Shown here piece after piece: positions 1 through 6,905 of a DNA stretch of 14,728 nucleotides. The notes beneath the pieces were generated by a model that was not told the origin of the DNA, did no database searches, and saw nothing but the letters and a program-made list of their open reading frames with translations. Made by a program: the position numbers and the translations under genes. The DNA is from Candidatus Peregrinibacteria bacterium (GTDB lineage: Bacteria; Patescibacteriota; Gracilibacteria; UBA1369; PNNO01). Position 1 is the first letter of the stretch. The number at the start of each line of letters is the position of its first letter. The DNA lies in NCBI GenBank assembly GCA_014728955.1, contig WJKT01000078.1, forward strand, positions 1 through 14,728. Direction: 5' to 3'.

Positions 1-1911
1 AATGTCGACTTCTCCTCGCTCGACTTGCTTAATTATTTCTTTTTGTTGTTTTTGAGTTTTAAATCGGCTCAACATCGCCACACGAATGTTAAACGGATCC
101 ATACGCTTGGTAAACGACCGGTAATGTTGGTCGGCCAAAATGGTAATGGGCGAAACCAGCGCAACCTGTTTTTTATCCTGGACCGCTTTAAATGCCGCCC
201 GCATCGCCACTTCGGTTTTTCCAAACCCAACGTCGCCGCAAATAAGCCTGTCCATCGGCACCTGTTTTTCCATATCTTCCTTAACGTCGTTAATCGCCTT
301 AATTTGCCCCGGTGTTTCTTCATAAGGAAACGTTGCTTCAAATTTCTCTTGTATATTGTTGTCTTTCTTAAACTTTGTTCCCTTCGCGCTGCGTCTTTTG
401 GCATATAAAACCAGTAGTTCTTTAGCTATTTTCTCGGTTTCTTTTTTCACCCGGTTGGTAATGGTTGACCACTCCGCCGACCCAAGGCGTGTTAATTTCG
501 GCACATGTTCATCAGCTCCAATGTATTTGTTTACCTTGTCCGCCTGGTCAATGGGAACAAACAATTTGTCGTTTTCAGCGTACCCCAATTTCATATATTC
601 GCGTGTCACCTCATCGATTGTTTTTCTATCAAGCCCTAAAAACTGGGCAATACCGTGATCCGCATGCACAACATAATCACCCGGCTTTAAACCGGTAAGA
701 AAATCAAGATACACTTTTTGATTAAACGGTTTTTTGCTTTCTTCTCGAAAAGAAACAATGTCTTTGTCTGTTAAAAAAAGGAGCTTTAGTTCGGGGTTTT
801 GAAACGGTTTTGGAAACAAATCCTCTTTTTTGTCTAGCGTGTAGAGATGTAAAAACTCCATCCGTTTTGAGGAAGTACTCAGCTTCTTTGGGTTATCCAA
901 AAACGGAACATTGTTTTCTTTTAGTATGTTTTTTATCTCTTGTTCTTTTTTTGTAAAAATAACCACCTTCCACCTATCTTTTTGTTTTGCCCTGATATCG
1001 GTAATAAAATCATATATATCTCTATATTTCAATACCGACAGGTAATGCAAGTGGACGTGTTCGGGTACATCTTCGTTAAACGTGGTAAAGCGCAGTGAGC
1101 CGCTTTTTTCATACGCCTCTTCCATCATGCTATTCCACGCTTCAAAAAATTCATCAATAACATCAATTTCGTCCTCAACCACAAGGGTGTGTTTATCAAA
1201 ATAGTCAACCAGCACCCCGGTATCCTGATTGATGTTTATGGGATAAATGTTGTATTTTTTTAATTTTTTAATTGTTTTTTTACCATTTTCCTGCTCGTAA
1301 TAATCCATCGACTCTATTGTGTCAAATGCAAGCTCTATACGTAAAGGGTGGTCGCTGTTTACCGGAAAAATAGTGAGAATTCCCCCTTGTTGGTAATACA
1401 TTCCTTTCTCAAGAAAGTCGCCGGGAGCAACCTGGTATCCCGCATCAACAAACGCATCAATAAGCTCAATATTGGTAACTTTTTGCCCTTCTTTAAGGGG
1501 AATTTTTTGCATATCAAGCTCCCTTTTCGAAGGAACGTTTTGTAAAATGGTTTGATACGGGGCTACAACTATTTTTTGCAAAGGGTCGTTTAAGTGCCCA
1601 ACCGCAGCGAGCCCCTGTGTGAAATTATGTTTATCGTTTCCTTCTTCGTATGTATAAGGACACACCTGCATCGTGCTCCACATGTGCAGGTTTTTAACCA
1701 GGTTTTCTTGTTCAGACTTGTCGTTTACCACCCAGACAACCTTTTTGTAGTCCGGGAATTTTTTTAGTAATTCAAAAACTATAAATGCTTTTGTGGTGGC
1801 GTTTCCTGCACCGCTAATCGAAACATTTTTTTGTTTATAAAAAAGATCCAAAATACGTACATTTTGGACAGTTCCAAAAAAGGACTGTAATGTTCGTTCT
1901 TTCGTTGCCAA
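1..1911 (-). CDS. mfd: Transcription-repair coupling factor Mfd (N-terminal 637 residues, C-terminus outside window)
   Basis: Mfd is an ATP-dependent translocase that removes RNA polymerase stalled at DNA lesions and recruits the UvrA excision machinery. I checked the minus-strand frame from 1911 to 1 codon by codon and it is open throughout. Visible parts in order: an N-terminal UvrB-like region (about 1-380); the RNA-polymerase-interacting domain beginning near residue 407 with GDYVVHADHGIAQFLGL; and a helicase domain with Walker A GDVGFGKT at 559-566, followed by the motif Ia-like stretch ALVSPITILADQHY. The window ends just before the DEAD/DEAH-type motif II would be expected. The start is a TTG at 1909-1911: an in-frame TAA lies four codons upstream and the first in-frame ATG is near residue 82, which would delete conserved sequence. 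The gene follows dnaN by 26 bp with no terminator between them, so co-transcription is likely. No Shine-Dalgarno sequence precedes the start. Confidence 0.95.
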   Translation of the reverse strand, partial: MATKERTLQSFFGTVQNVRILDLFYKQKNVSISGAGNATTKAFIVFELLKKFPDYKKVVWVVNDKSEQENLVKNLHMWSTMQVCPYTYEEGNDKHNFTQGLAAVGHLNDPLQKIVVAPYQTILQNVPSKRELDMQKIPLKEGQKVTNIELIDAFVDAGYQVAPGDFLEKGMYYQQGGILTIFPVNSDHPLRIELAFDTIESMDYYEQENGKKTIKKLKKYNIYPININQDTGVLVDYFDKHTLVVEDEIDVIDEFFEAWNSMMEEAYEKSGSLRFTTFNEDVPEHVHLHYLSVLKYRDIYDFITDIRAKQKDRWKVVIFTKKEQEIKNILKENNVPFLDNPKKLSTSSKRMEFLHLYTLDKKEDLFPKPFQNPELKLLFLTDKDIVSFREESKKPFNQKVYLDFLTGLKPGDYVVHADHGIAQFLGLDRKTIDEVTREYMKLGYAENDKLFVPIDQADKVNKYIGADEHVPKLTRLGSAEWSTITNRVKKETEKIAKELLVLYAKRRSAKGTKFKKDNNIQEKFEATFPYEETPGQIKAINDVKEDMEKQVPMDRLICGDVGFGKTEVAMRAAFKAVQDKKQVALVSPITILADQHYRSFTKRMDPFNIRVAMLSRFKTQKQQKEIIKQVERGEVDI

Positions 1912-1937
1912 TATAATTCGTTAAAACCGAAGGGAGA

Positions 1938-3044
1938 TTATATCTTCAGTGGCATGATAATATACACATAGCCTTCTTCTTTGCAAGGTTTTATTGCCGC
2001 CGGAGAAAGTTTGTCGTTAAGTTCTATACATACCTTCTCGCTATCAAGATACGACAATACGTCTGCAAGATATTGAGCATTAAGGGCTATTTTGTTATTT
2101 TCGCCGGTAATCTCAATTGAAAGCTCGGCTTTTTCTTCACCGATTTTCGTCTCATCGGTTGATATTAACAGCTTTCCGTCGTTTGTTGCCGCCAGTTTAA
2201 TATTATTGTTGTTTTCTCTCGCAAAAAGAGATACACGTTTTACCGTTTGTGCAAGATCATCTATACCAACTTCGATTTTTGTCTTGTTGGTTTTTGGGAA
2301 AATTTTCTCATATGCCGGGAACGAGCCTTCGATTAACCGTGATGTTAACTCCGTCTCTCCCAATTTAAAGAGTATTTGGCTCTGAGAAAACTCTATCGTT
2401 ACATTTTTTTCTGTTGTCTTCGATAATACTTTTCCCAACTCTTGAACGGTTCGCGCCGGTACAATCGATTGCAAATCAAAATCCGCACGTTCTTTTAATG
2501 TGAGTTTTTGCTCTGCAAGACGATAACTGTCGGTTGCCACCACTTTTAATTGTTCTTTATCAATAATAAAGTTAACACCCGATAGCACCGGTTTTGCCGG
2601 GTTTTGCGATACCGCAAACACTGTTCTATTAATCGCTTTATTAAGATGTTCAACCGGAATGGTAATGTTTTTCGGTTGTTCAATTTTTGGAATAAGCGGG
2701 AATTCATCTGCGTTAATACCTTTAATCTTTGTTTCCGAACGGTCCGATTTAACGCTTAATGTTAAGCCGTCCATTAAGTGCATTTCAATTTTCTTGCTTT
2801 GCAATAAAGATACATAGTTGGTTACCAGGCGGGCCGGAACCGTTATTGCACCTTCGTTTCTCACGTCAGCTTCGATAAATAAACTAATTGCAAGCTCAAG
2901 ATTGGTTGCCGACAAAAATAGTTTTTTACCTTCGGCTTTTAGTAGGATATTATTTAAAACCGGAAGCGTGTTGTTTGGACTGATCGCTTTGTTCACCGTA
3001 TTCAATGCATGCGATAAATCCTTTTGGCTACAAAAAAGTTTCAT
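1938..3044 (-). CDS. dnaN: DNA polymerase III subunit beta (sliding clamp)
   Basis: This is the ring-shaped processivity clamp that tethers the replicative polymerase to DNA. At 368 residues it has the normal family length (about 366-380). Recognisable features are the N-terminal MKLFCSQKDLSHALNTV, the domain-1 segment around LPVLNNILL, the stretch NADEFPLIP near the domain 1/2 boundary, VLSGVNFIID in domain 2, and a C-terminus ending YIIMPLKI that matches the usual clamp ending (IMPMRL-like). The ATG at 3042-3044 lies about 23 nt behind a probable TATAAT promoter and has no Shine-Dalgarno sequence. mfd follows 26 bp downstream on the same strand. dnaA, often the upstream neighbour of dnaN, is absent here. 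Instead a divergent membrane redox gene begins 269 bp away. Confidence 0.96.
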   Translation of the reverse strand: MKLFCSQKDLSHALNTVNKAISPNNTLPVLNNILLKAEGKKLFLSATNLELAISLFIEADVRNEGAITVPARLVTNYVSLLQSKKIEMHLMDGLTLSVKSDRSETKIKGINADEFPLIPKIEQPKNITIPVEHLNKAINRTVFAVSQNPAKPVLSGVNFIIDKEQLKVVATDSYRLAEQKLTLKERADFDLQSIVPARTVQELGKVLSKTTEKNVTIEFSQSQILFKLGETELTSRLIEGSFPAYEKIFPKTNKTKIEVGIDDLAQTVKRVSLFARENNNNIKLAATNDGKLLISTDETKIGEEKAELSIEITGENNKIALNAQYLADVLSYLDSEKVCIELNDKLSPAAIKPCKEEGYVYIIMPLKI

Positions 3045-3073
3045 AGATATATTAGTTTAAAATGTTCATAACT

Positions 3074-3096
3074 ATTATACAAAATCCCCTTCTTTT
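3074..3096 (-). promoter_or_regulatory. Probable dnaN promoter
   Basis: On the minus strand a perfect -10 TATAAT (plus-strand ATTATA at 3074-3079) lies about 30 nt before the dnaN ATG. A poor -35 candidate TTTAAA sits about 16 bp further upstream. The predicted leader is about 23 nt. Confidence 0.5.
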
Positions 3097-3262
3097 TTAA
3101 AGAGTAATATTATATTTATAAAAACAGTAGTAGTACTTCTTGCGCTATTTTTAAAAATTGTATTGTAATCAAAACAGTAAATCTCTTTATACCCTTTTTA
3201 TTATGCGGGGATAACGGTAATACACGAGTTATACACACTTTGCACCATATGCGCCTTATGTC

Positions 3263-3291
3263 TTTTGTTCAGCGTGTAAAAGTGGTATACT
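3263..3291 (+). promoter_or_regulatory. Extended -10 promoter for the VKOR/thioredoxin/CcdA operon
   Basis: TGGTATACT at 3283-3291 is an extended -10 (TG-n-TATACT). T-rich hexamers at 3263-3270 are the only -35 candidates and match poorly. Transcription would begin near 3298, leaving a leader of about 16 nt to the first ATG at 3314. Confidence 0.5.
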
Positions 3292-3313
3292 TTTTCAGGT
3301 CTTTGGGCCTTTT

Positions 3314-3868
3314 ATGCACATTTTAATGAACAACCCTCTTATGGCTAAAACGAACGAACCTAAATTGGTGCGACCAAAAGTAAACAAGATTCTTAGCGCG
3401 ACTGTTTTCTTTGTTCTGGTAAATATTATATTATCGGCGCTTCTTACGTATGATTATTATTTACAAAATGGTGCTTCCACATGCTCTGTTGACGGATTTT
3501 TCGGATGCGGAGGGGTAGCAACAACACAATATGCCGTATTTTTAGGCATTCCACACGCTCTTCTCGGTATTATTTTTTACACCCTTCTTTTTATTGGTAT
3601 TGCGGGCGTGGTTTTATGTCTGCCGTTTCACCGAATTCTTAAACCGCTTCGCCCACAAACTATTTTAAATATGGGGCGATGGGCGTCTTATGTGGCTGCA
3701 TTGTATGCTTTTTATTTAAGCTACGCGGAAATTGCGCTTCTTGGTACGTTTGCGCCACTTTACCTTATACAACAACTCATGATTTTTATTATTCTCGGCC
3801 TACAAATATGGGCAAATATTGTTATTTTTGAAGGAAAAAAAGAGACACGAGTGTGTGAGTTTTGCTAG
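3314..3868 (+). CDS. VKOR-family integral membrane protein lacking the membrane CXXC, with C-terminal CEFC
   Basis: Vitamin K epoxide reductase homologues in bacteria reoxidise periplasmic DsbA-like thioredoxins and pass electrons to quinone. This 184-residue protein has four predicted membrane segments (about 27-46, 68-104, 118-138, 141-172). The first outer loop has the VKOR signature: Cys57 and Cys65 in TCSVDGFFGCGG, then TQYAVFLGIPHALLG. The membrane-embedded CXXC expected in the last helix is missing; the aligned stretch reads GTFAPLYLIQQ, and there is no Cys between 102 and 181. Instead the protein ends Cys181-Glu-Phe-Cys184, a CXXC on what topology predicts to be the cytoplasmic tail. 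Starts at 3314, 3326 and 3341 are all possible; the N-terminus is therefore uncertain by up to nine residues. The family call is firm, the catalytic competence is not. The next gene begins 17 bp downstream. Confidence 0.85.
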   Translation: MHILMNNPLMAKTNEPKLVRPKVNKILSATVFFVLVNIILSALLTYDYYLQNGASTCSVDGFFGCGGVATTQYAVFLGIPHALLGIIFYTLLFIGIAGVVLCLPFHRILKPLRPQTILNMGRWASYVAALYAFYLSYAEIALLGTFAPLYLIQQLMIFIILGLQIWANIVIFEGKKETRVCEFC

Positions 3869-3885
3869 TTTTTAACCTGAAACCC

Positions 3886-4254
3886 ATGAGAACAATAACC
3901 TTTGGATTACTTTTGAGTCTTCTGCTTGTTTCTTTCGCGGGATGCTCAACAGATCCCGTTGACGGAGAGATGTCATCGGAAGATATAACCGTGCTTGCAC
4001 AATGTCTTGGAGAAAAAGACGTTTTGATGTACGGGTCTATCGGATGCGGTCATTGCCAAAACCAAAAAGATGCTTTTGGTGATTCTTTTCAGTATATTAA
4101 TTATATTGAATGCAACCCTAATGTCGATTTAGATTCGGCGCGAAAATGTCAAGCTGCCGGAATCAACGGCGTGCCAACCTGGAAGTTTCCCGATGGAACT
4201 GAAAAAGTTGGCGAAACCAGCCTTCCCGAATTAGCCGAGGCGGCCGGATGTTAA
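3886..4254 (+). CDS. Thioredoxin-fold lipoprotein (VKOR-associated type)
   Basis: This is a 122-residue membrane-tethered thiol-disulfide protein. A hydrophobic signal (residues 3-16) leads to a lipobox-like SFAGC with acceptor Cys20, so the mature protein should be a lipoprotein on the outer face of the membrane. The thioredoxin active site is Cys54-Gly-His-Cys57 in YGSIGCGHC. The cis-proline loop is GVPTW with Pro97. The later pattern (C76-N-P, C88-x-A-A-G-I, then PTW and a Gly) resembles the thioredoxin domain that is fused to VKOR in cyanobacteria and other bacteria; here the two are separate genes. Extra cysteines at 40, 76, 88 and 122 are notable. ATG 3886 is preferred over an upstream in-frame TTG at 3862, because the ATG places a clean signal peptide at the N-terminus and avoids overlap with the VKOR gene. 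Confidence 0.85.
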   Translation: MRTITFGLLLSLLLVSFAGCSTDPVDGEMSSEDITVLAQCLGEKDVLMYGSIGCGHCQNQKDAFGDSFQYINYIECNPNVDLDSARKCQAAGINGVPTWKFPDGTEKVGETSLPELAEAAGC

Positions 4255-4287
4255 TATGTTTATAACTTGTTGATAACCTCTTTTTTC

Positions 4288-4980
4288 ATGAACGACTTGC
4301 GACTTCCCACTGTTATTGTTACCGCCCTGGTAGACTCGATCAACCCATGTGCTATCGGTGTTTTGGTGTTACTTGTCTCGGCGCTACTGGTGCTTTCGGA
4401 ACATAAACGAAAAATGCTGATTACCGGGTTTATTTATGTTACCGCGGTTTTTATAACCTACTTTTTGGCCGGGCTCGGTCTTCTTACGGTTATTCACCAA
4501 CTTCAAATCGGCGAAATGGTCGGTATTATGACCGGTTTTTTGGTTATTATCCTAGGACTTGTGGAAATTAAAGATTTTTTTTGGTACGGAAAGGGCTTTT
4601 CTCTTTCTATTCCGGCTTCACAAATTGACCGCATAAAAAAATATGCTGAAGAAGGAACGGTTATTGCCGCTATTATTTTGGGTATTATCGTTTCGGCGGT
4701 AGAGCTGCCATGTACCGGGGGGCCATATCTTGCCATTACCACACTTCTTGCGGAACGAATGGATTTTATGGCGATTATGTATTTACTGCTTTATAACTTT
4801 ATTTTTGTTTTACCACTTCTTATTATTGTGCTGCTTGCATATTTCGGTACGGCGGCGCTTGATATTAAACACTGGAAAGACAAATACAAACGATGGATGC
4901 GCCTTGTTACCGGCATTCTTATGCTCGGGCTCGGTGTACTTCTTATTTTATTCGCGCAGGGAACAATTAGCCTTGTATAG
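4288..4980 (+). CDS. CcdA/DsbD-type transmembrane thiol electron carrier
   Basis: CcdA and the membrane part of DsbD carry reducing equivalents from cytoplasmic thioredoxin across the membrane to thioredoxin-like partners outside. This 230-residue protein has about six hydrophobic segments and the two hallmark cysteines: Cys21 in DSINPCAIG at the start of the first helix and Cys142 in ELPCTGGPYLAI in the fourth. Length matches CcdA. ATG 4288 is preferred to two TTG codons at 4267-4272, because it gives the usual short N-terminus before the DSINPC motif. It is third in the redox run, 33 bp after the thioredoxin lipoprotein gene; that lipoprotein is the obvious external electron acceptor. CcdA is normally reducing and VKOR oxidising, so their pairing is unusual. 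The stop codon lies inside a perfect 10-bp tandem duplication (4968-4987). Confidence 0.88.
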   Translation: MNDLRLPTVIVTALVDSINPCAIGVLVLLVSALLVLSEHKRKMLITGFIYVTAVFITYFLAGLGLLTVIHQLQIGEMVGIMTGFLVIILGLVEIKDFFWYGKGFSLSIPASQIDRIKKYAEEGTVIAAIILGIIVSAVELPCTGGPYLAITTLLAERMDFMAIMYLLLYNFIFVLPLLIIVLLAYFGTAALDIKHWKDKYKRWMRLVTGILMLGLGVLLILFAQGTISLV

Positions 4981-4987
4981 CCTTGTA
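4968..4987 (+). repeat. Perfect 10-bp tandem duplication over the ccdA-like stop codon
   Basis: TAGCCTTGTA occurs at 4968-4977 and again directly at 4978-4987. The second copy supplies the TAG stop of the CcdA-like gene. With a single copy the frame would read four more codons to a TGA at the position just before the next gene. Confidence 0.9.
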
Positions 4988-5000
4988 ACACATTGTTGAT

Positions 5001-5906
5001 ATGCCTGTTGAAGGATTAAAAGTTGGTATAGCGCTAGGGTCCGGCGGAGCAAAAGGGCTTGCCCATATCGGTATTTTAAAAGTTCTTGAAGAAAACGGAA
5101 TACAACCCGATTTGGTTACCGGGGCGAGCATGGGAGCGGTTCTTGGTGCCGGATATAGTCTTGGGATGTCTATTGAAGACCTGCAAAAAAAAGCATATAG
5201 GTTTTTTTCCACCAACAGTATCTTTTCACCGAACAATTTTCATTATTTTCACGAAAGCCTTATTCGCCAGGATGATATTCGTAAAGCCTTTTACGAATTT
5301 GTGGGGGATAAGACGTTTGACGACTGTAAAATTCCGTTTATGGCGCTCGGACTCGACCTTGAAGAAGGAAAAGAAGTGCGTATGACAGAAGGAAGATTGC
5401 TTGAAGCGATCGAAGCGGCATCAGCTATTCCGGGAATATTCCCCCCCGTCTTTGTTGACGGAAAGTACCTGGTTGATGGCGGCCTCTTAAACCCGACTCC
5501 GGTTGATTATCTTCGTGAGAACGACATGGATATTGTTATTGGTGTGCACACCGAAAATATGACAGCCCGTCAATATATTTCGGCAATGGTATGGGACAAG
5601 TTTTATACCAAGCCGGAACAGCTTAAAAAGACAAAACATGGCATGCTTGAACAGGCAAAGCTCAATATTACACTTATGATTCATATTTTAATGAGAACCA
5701 TTGAAGTGGCACGAAAATTAAACGAAAAAATATCGTTTTTAACCGGTCATCCGGATATTGTTATTGAGCCGTATACCATGGATATTGGCATGTTACAGTT
5801 TGAACGGATTAAAGAAGCGGTGAAATTTGGTGAAGAGGCGGCTAACAAACAAATGCCCAAATTGAAAAAGCTTATTAAAGAGAAAAAGAAGGACCTCAAC
5901 CGGTAG
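5001..5906 (+). CDS. Patatin-like phospholipase/esterase (RssA-like)
   Basis: Patatin-family lipid acyl hydrolases use a Ser-Asp dyad to cleave acyl chains from phospholipids or related esters. This 301-residue protein shows all three family signatures: the oxyanion-hole loop GSGGAKG at 13-19, the nucleophile elbow GASMG at 41-45 with Ser43, and the catalytic Asp159 in the DGG motif. Length suits the bacterial RssA/YchK type. There is no signal peptide, so it is probably cytoplasmic or peripheral on the inner face of the membrane. The C-terminus (about 275-301) is rich in Lys and Glu and probably helical. ATG 5001 begins 20 bp after the CcdA-like stop codon, with no Shine-Dalgarno sequence and no terminator between, so it is likely part of the same transcript. 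The natural substrate cannot be told from sequence. Confidence 0.92.
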   Translation: MPVEGLKVGIALGSGGAKGLAHIGILKVLEENGIQPDLVTGASMGAVLGAGYSLGMSIEDLQKKAYRFFSTNSIFSPNNFHYFHESLIRQDDIRKAFYEFVGDKTFDDCKIPFMALGLDLEEGKEVRMTEGRLLEAIEAASAIPGIFPPVFVDGKYLVDGGLLNPTPVDYLRENDMDIVIGVHTENMTARQYISAMVWDKFYTKPEQLKKTKHGMLEQAKLNITLMIHILMRTIEVARKLNEKISFLTGHPDIVIEPYTMDIGMLQFERIKEAVKFGEEAANKQMPKLKKLIKEKKKDLNR

Positions 5907-5968
5907 CCTTCGTTGCCGACAAGGCATAATTGTGGTACCTTTATCGTTGTATTATTAAATACTTTCAC

Positions 5969-6589
5969 ATGAAAAAAATCATTTCTTTTATTGGACTTCT
6001 CGCGCTTGCGGGCGTCACATTGTTATTTGTTGGTTGCGATGATGCTTCGTATCCCAATAAATTAAGTGTGTATCCTTTTAAAACAGCGCTTGTTCAATAT
6101 GAACTCAGCGGAAACACCGAAGGTGATCAATCGCTCTTTATTCGCGGTGACGAAAAAGCTGTTTCAACCTTTATCACTACACCGGGACAAGAGAAAAACA
6201 CCTTTGAATTATATCTCGGATCAACAAAATATATTGCCAATTTAGATAAAATGACGGCAGTGAAAGCGGCAAATACACAGTACACGGATATGCTTGAGCT
6301 TAGCCCTGAAGAACAAGAGGCATATTTGATTAAAAAGAGCCTGGGATTAAAAGAGAGCGCCGAGTTGCCCGAACCGATTATTACATCAACCGTTGCGGGG
6401 CGTGAATGCGATGTGTACGACATTCCGAATGTAGGAAGCGCGTGCATATGGAACGGCATTGTCTTACAAAAAGAAATTACCCTTGCCGGGATAACCAACA
6501 AAACGATAGCCGTTAATGTTGAAACGGATGTTGAGATCCCGGATGAACGCTTTGAATTGCCGGCCGGTGTTATTGTTACGAATAACTAG
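5969..6589 (+). CDS. Putative lipoprotein, LolA/DUF4412-like
   Basis: A 206-residue protein beginning with a lipoprotein signal peptide: MKK, a hydrophobic stretch, then LLFVGC with acceptor Cys23. The mature part is mainly predicted beta-strand. Its C-terminal half follows a pattern seen in LolA/DUF4412-like outer-leaflet lipoproteins: a Gly followed by EC and a tyrosine (GRECDVYDI), a second Cys and Trp (ACIWNG), a strand LQKEITLAG, and an ending with FELPAGV. The two cysteines could form a disulfide. No catalytic motif is visible. ATG 5969 is chosen over a TTG at 5930 because it starts a standard signal peptide. It follows the patatin gene by 62 bp, possibly on the same transcript. Family resemblance is my pattern recognition and is weak; lipid or glycolipid handling would fit the phospholipase neighbour but is speculative. 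Confidence 0.65.
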   Translation: MKKIISFIGLLALAGVTLLFVGCDDASYPNKLSVYPFKTALVQYELSGNTEGDQSLFIRGDEKAVSTFITTPGQEKNTFELYLGSTKYIANLDKMTAVKAANTQYTDMLELSPEEQEAYLIKKSLGLKESAELPEPIITSTVAGRECDVYDIPNVGSACIWNGIVLQKEITLAGITNKTIAVNVETDVEIPDERFELPAGVIVTNN

Positions 6590-6905
6590 GTGTTTGCAGT
6601 AAAAAATGCAGACATAAAAAACTCCGAGTTGCCGTCGAATCGAAGTCATGCACAAACCTAATGTTGTTAGGTGGGGTTCCGCATATATAAACCACGGTTC
6701 ATATAAATGATAAGATCCCCTTAGTGATGAGATGGGTTTGCATGATATTGTTCTAACGAACAAATCAGAGTGTTTTTATCCTACCACTCTTTACGGGAGT
6801 GTTCAACCACTCGAAGCTCATCCCTACAATATTTCGGGGAAGGAAATTTTCAAAACACCATATATTGAAAAAAGCGGGTAGACAAAGCCGGTTAAACCTT
6901 TCATG
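6590..6905. other. Noncoding, hairpin-rich spacer between convergent genes
   Basis: No convincing reading frame occupies this 316-bp stretch, which lies between the plus-strand lipoprotein gene and the minus-strand M50 gene. It contains several stems: TGTTTGCA/TGCAGACA (6591-6614), ACCTAA/TTAGGT (6656-6672), TTGTTC/GAACAA (6748-6763), and an alternating set AGAGTG (6767-6772), CACTCT (6785-6790), GAGTG (6797-6801), CACTC (6808-6812). None is followed by a strong T-tract. I could not match it to tmRNA, RNase P, SRP or 6S RNA. It may hold a structured RNA, 3' UTR stability hairpins, or degraded sequence. Confidence 0.5.
6767..6812. repeat. Four alternating complementary segments (mutually exclusive hairpins)
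   Basis: AGAGTG 6767-6772, CACTCT 6785-6790, GAGTG 6797-6801 and CACTC 6808-6812 alternate. Each neighbouring pair can form a 5-6 bp stem with loops of 12, 6 and 6 nt, so the central segments must choose partners. The arrangement is strand-symmetric. Confidence 0.55.

Larger units (their letters stand above)
3045..3313. promoter_or_regulatory. AT-rich divergent spacer between dnaN and the redox operon, with DnaA-box matches
   Basis: No gene is visible in this 269-bp stretch. It separates dnaN (minus strand) from the VKOR gene (plus strand). It contains TTATACACA at 3229-3237, and a second match, TTATGCACA at 3312-3320, overlaps the VKOR start. Both fit the bacterial DnaA-box consensus TTATNCACA. 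A weaker variant TTATACAAA sits at 3075-3083, overlapping the dnaN -10 element. Runs of A/T fill 3090-3170. The arrangement could mean DnaA control of dnaN or part of a replication origin. The boxes are seen; the function is inference. Confidence 0.45.

Noticed and set aside
4255..4287. TTGTTGATAAC upstream of the CcdA-like gene as a DnaA box.
   Set aside because: Its reverse complement, TTATCAACA, differs from the consensus and it stands alone within an operon.
6630..6650. Minus-strand TTCGATTCGACGG resembles the conserved 5' end of tmRNA.
   Set aside because: A tmRNA starting here would run antisense through the intact lipoprotein gene, and I found no matching acceptor stem, T-arm or tag reading frame in the right place.
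6820..6860. GGGGAAGGAAATTTTC recalls the conserved GGAAGGAA or GAGGAAAGTC segments of SRP RNA and RNase P RNA.
   Set aside because: The flanking conserved bases of both families are absent, and no overall fold could be matched.
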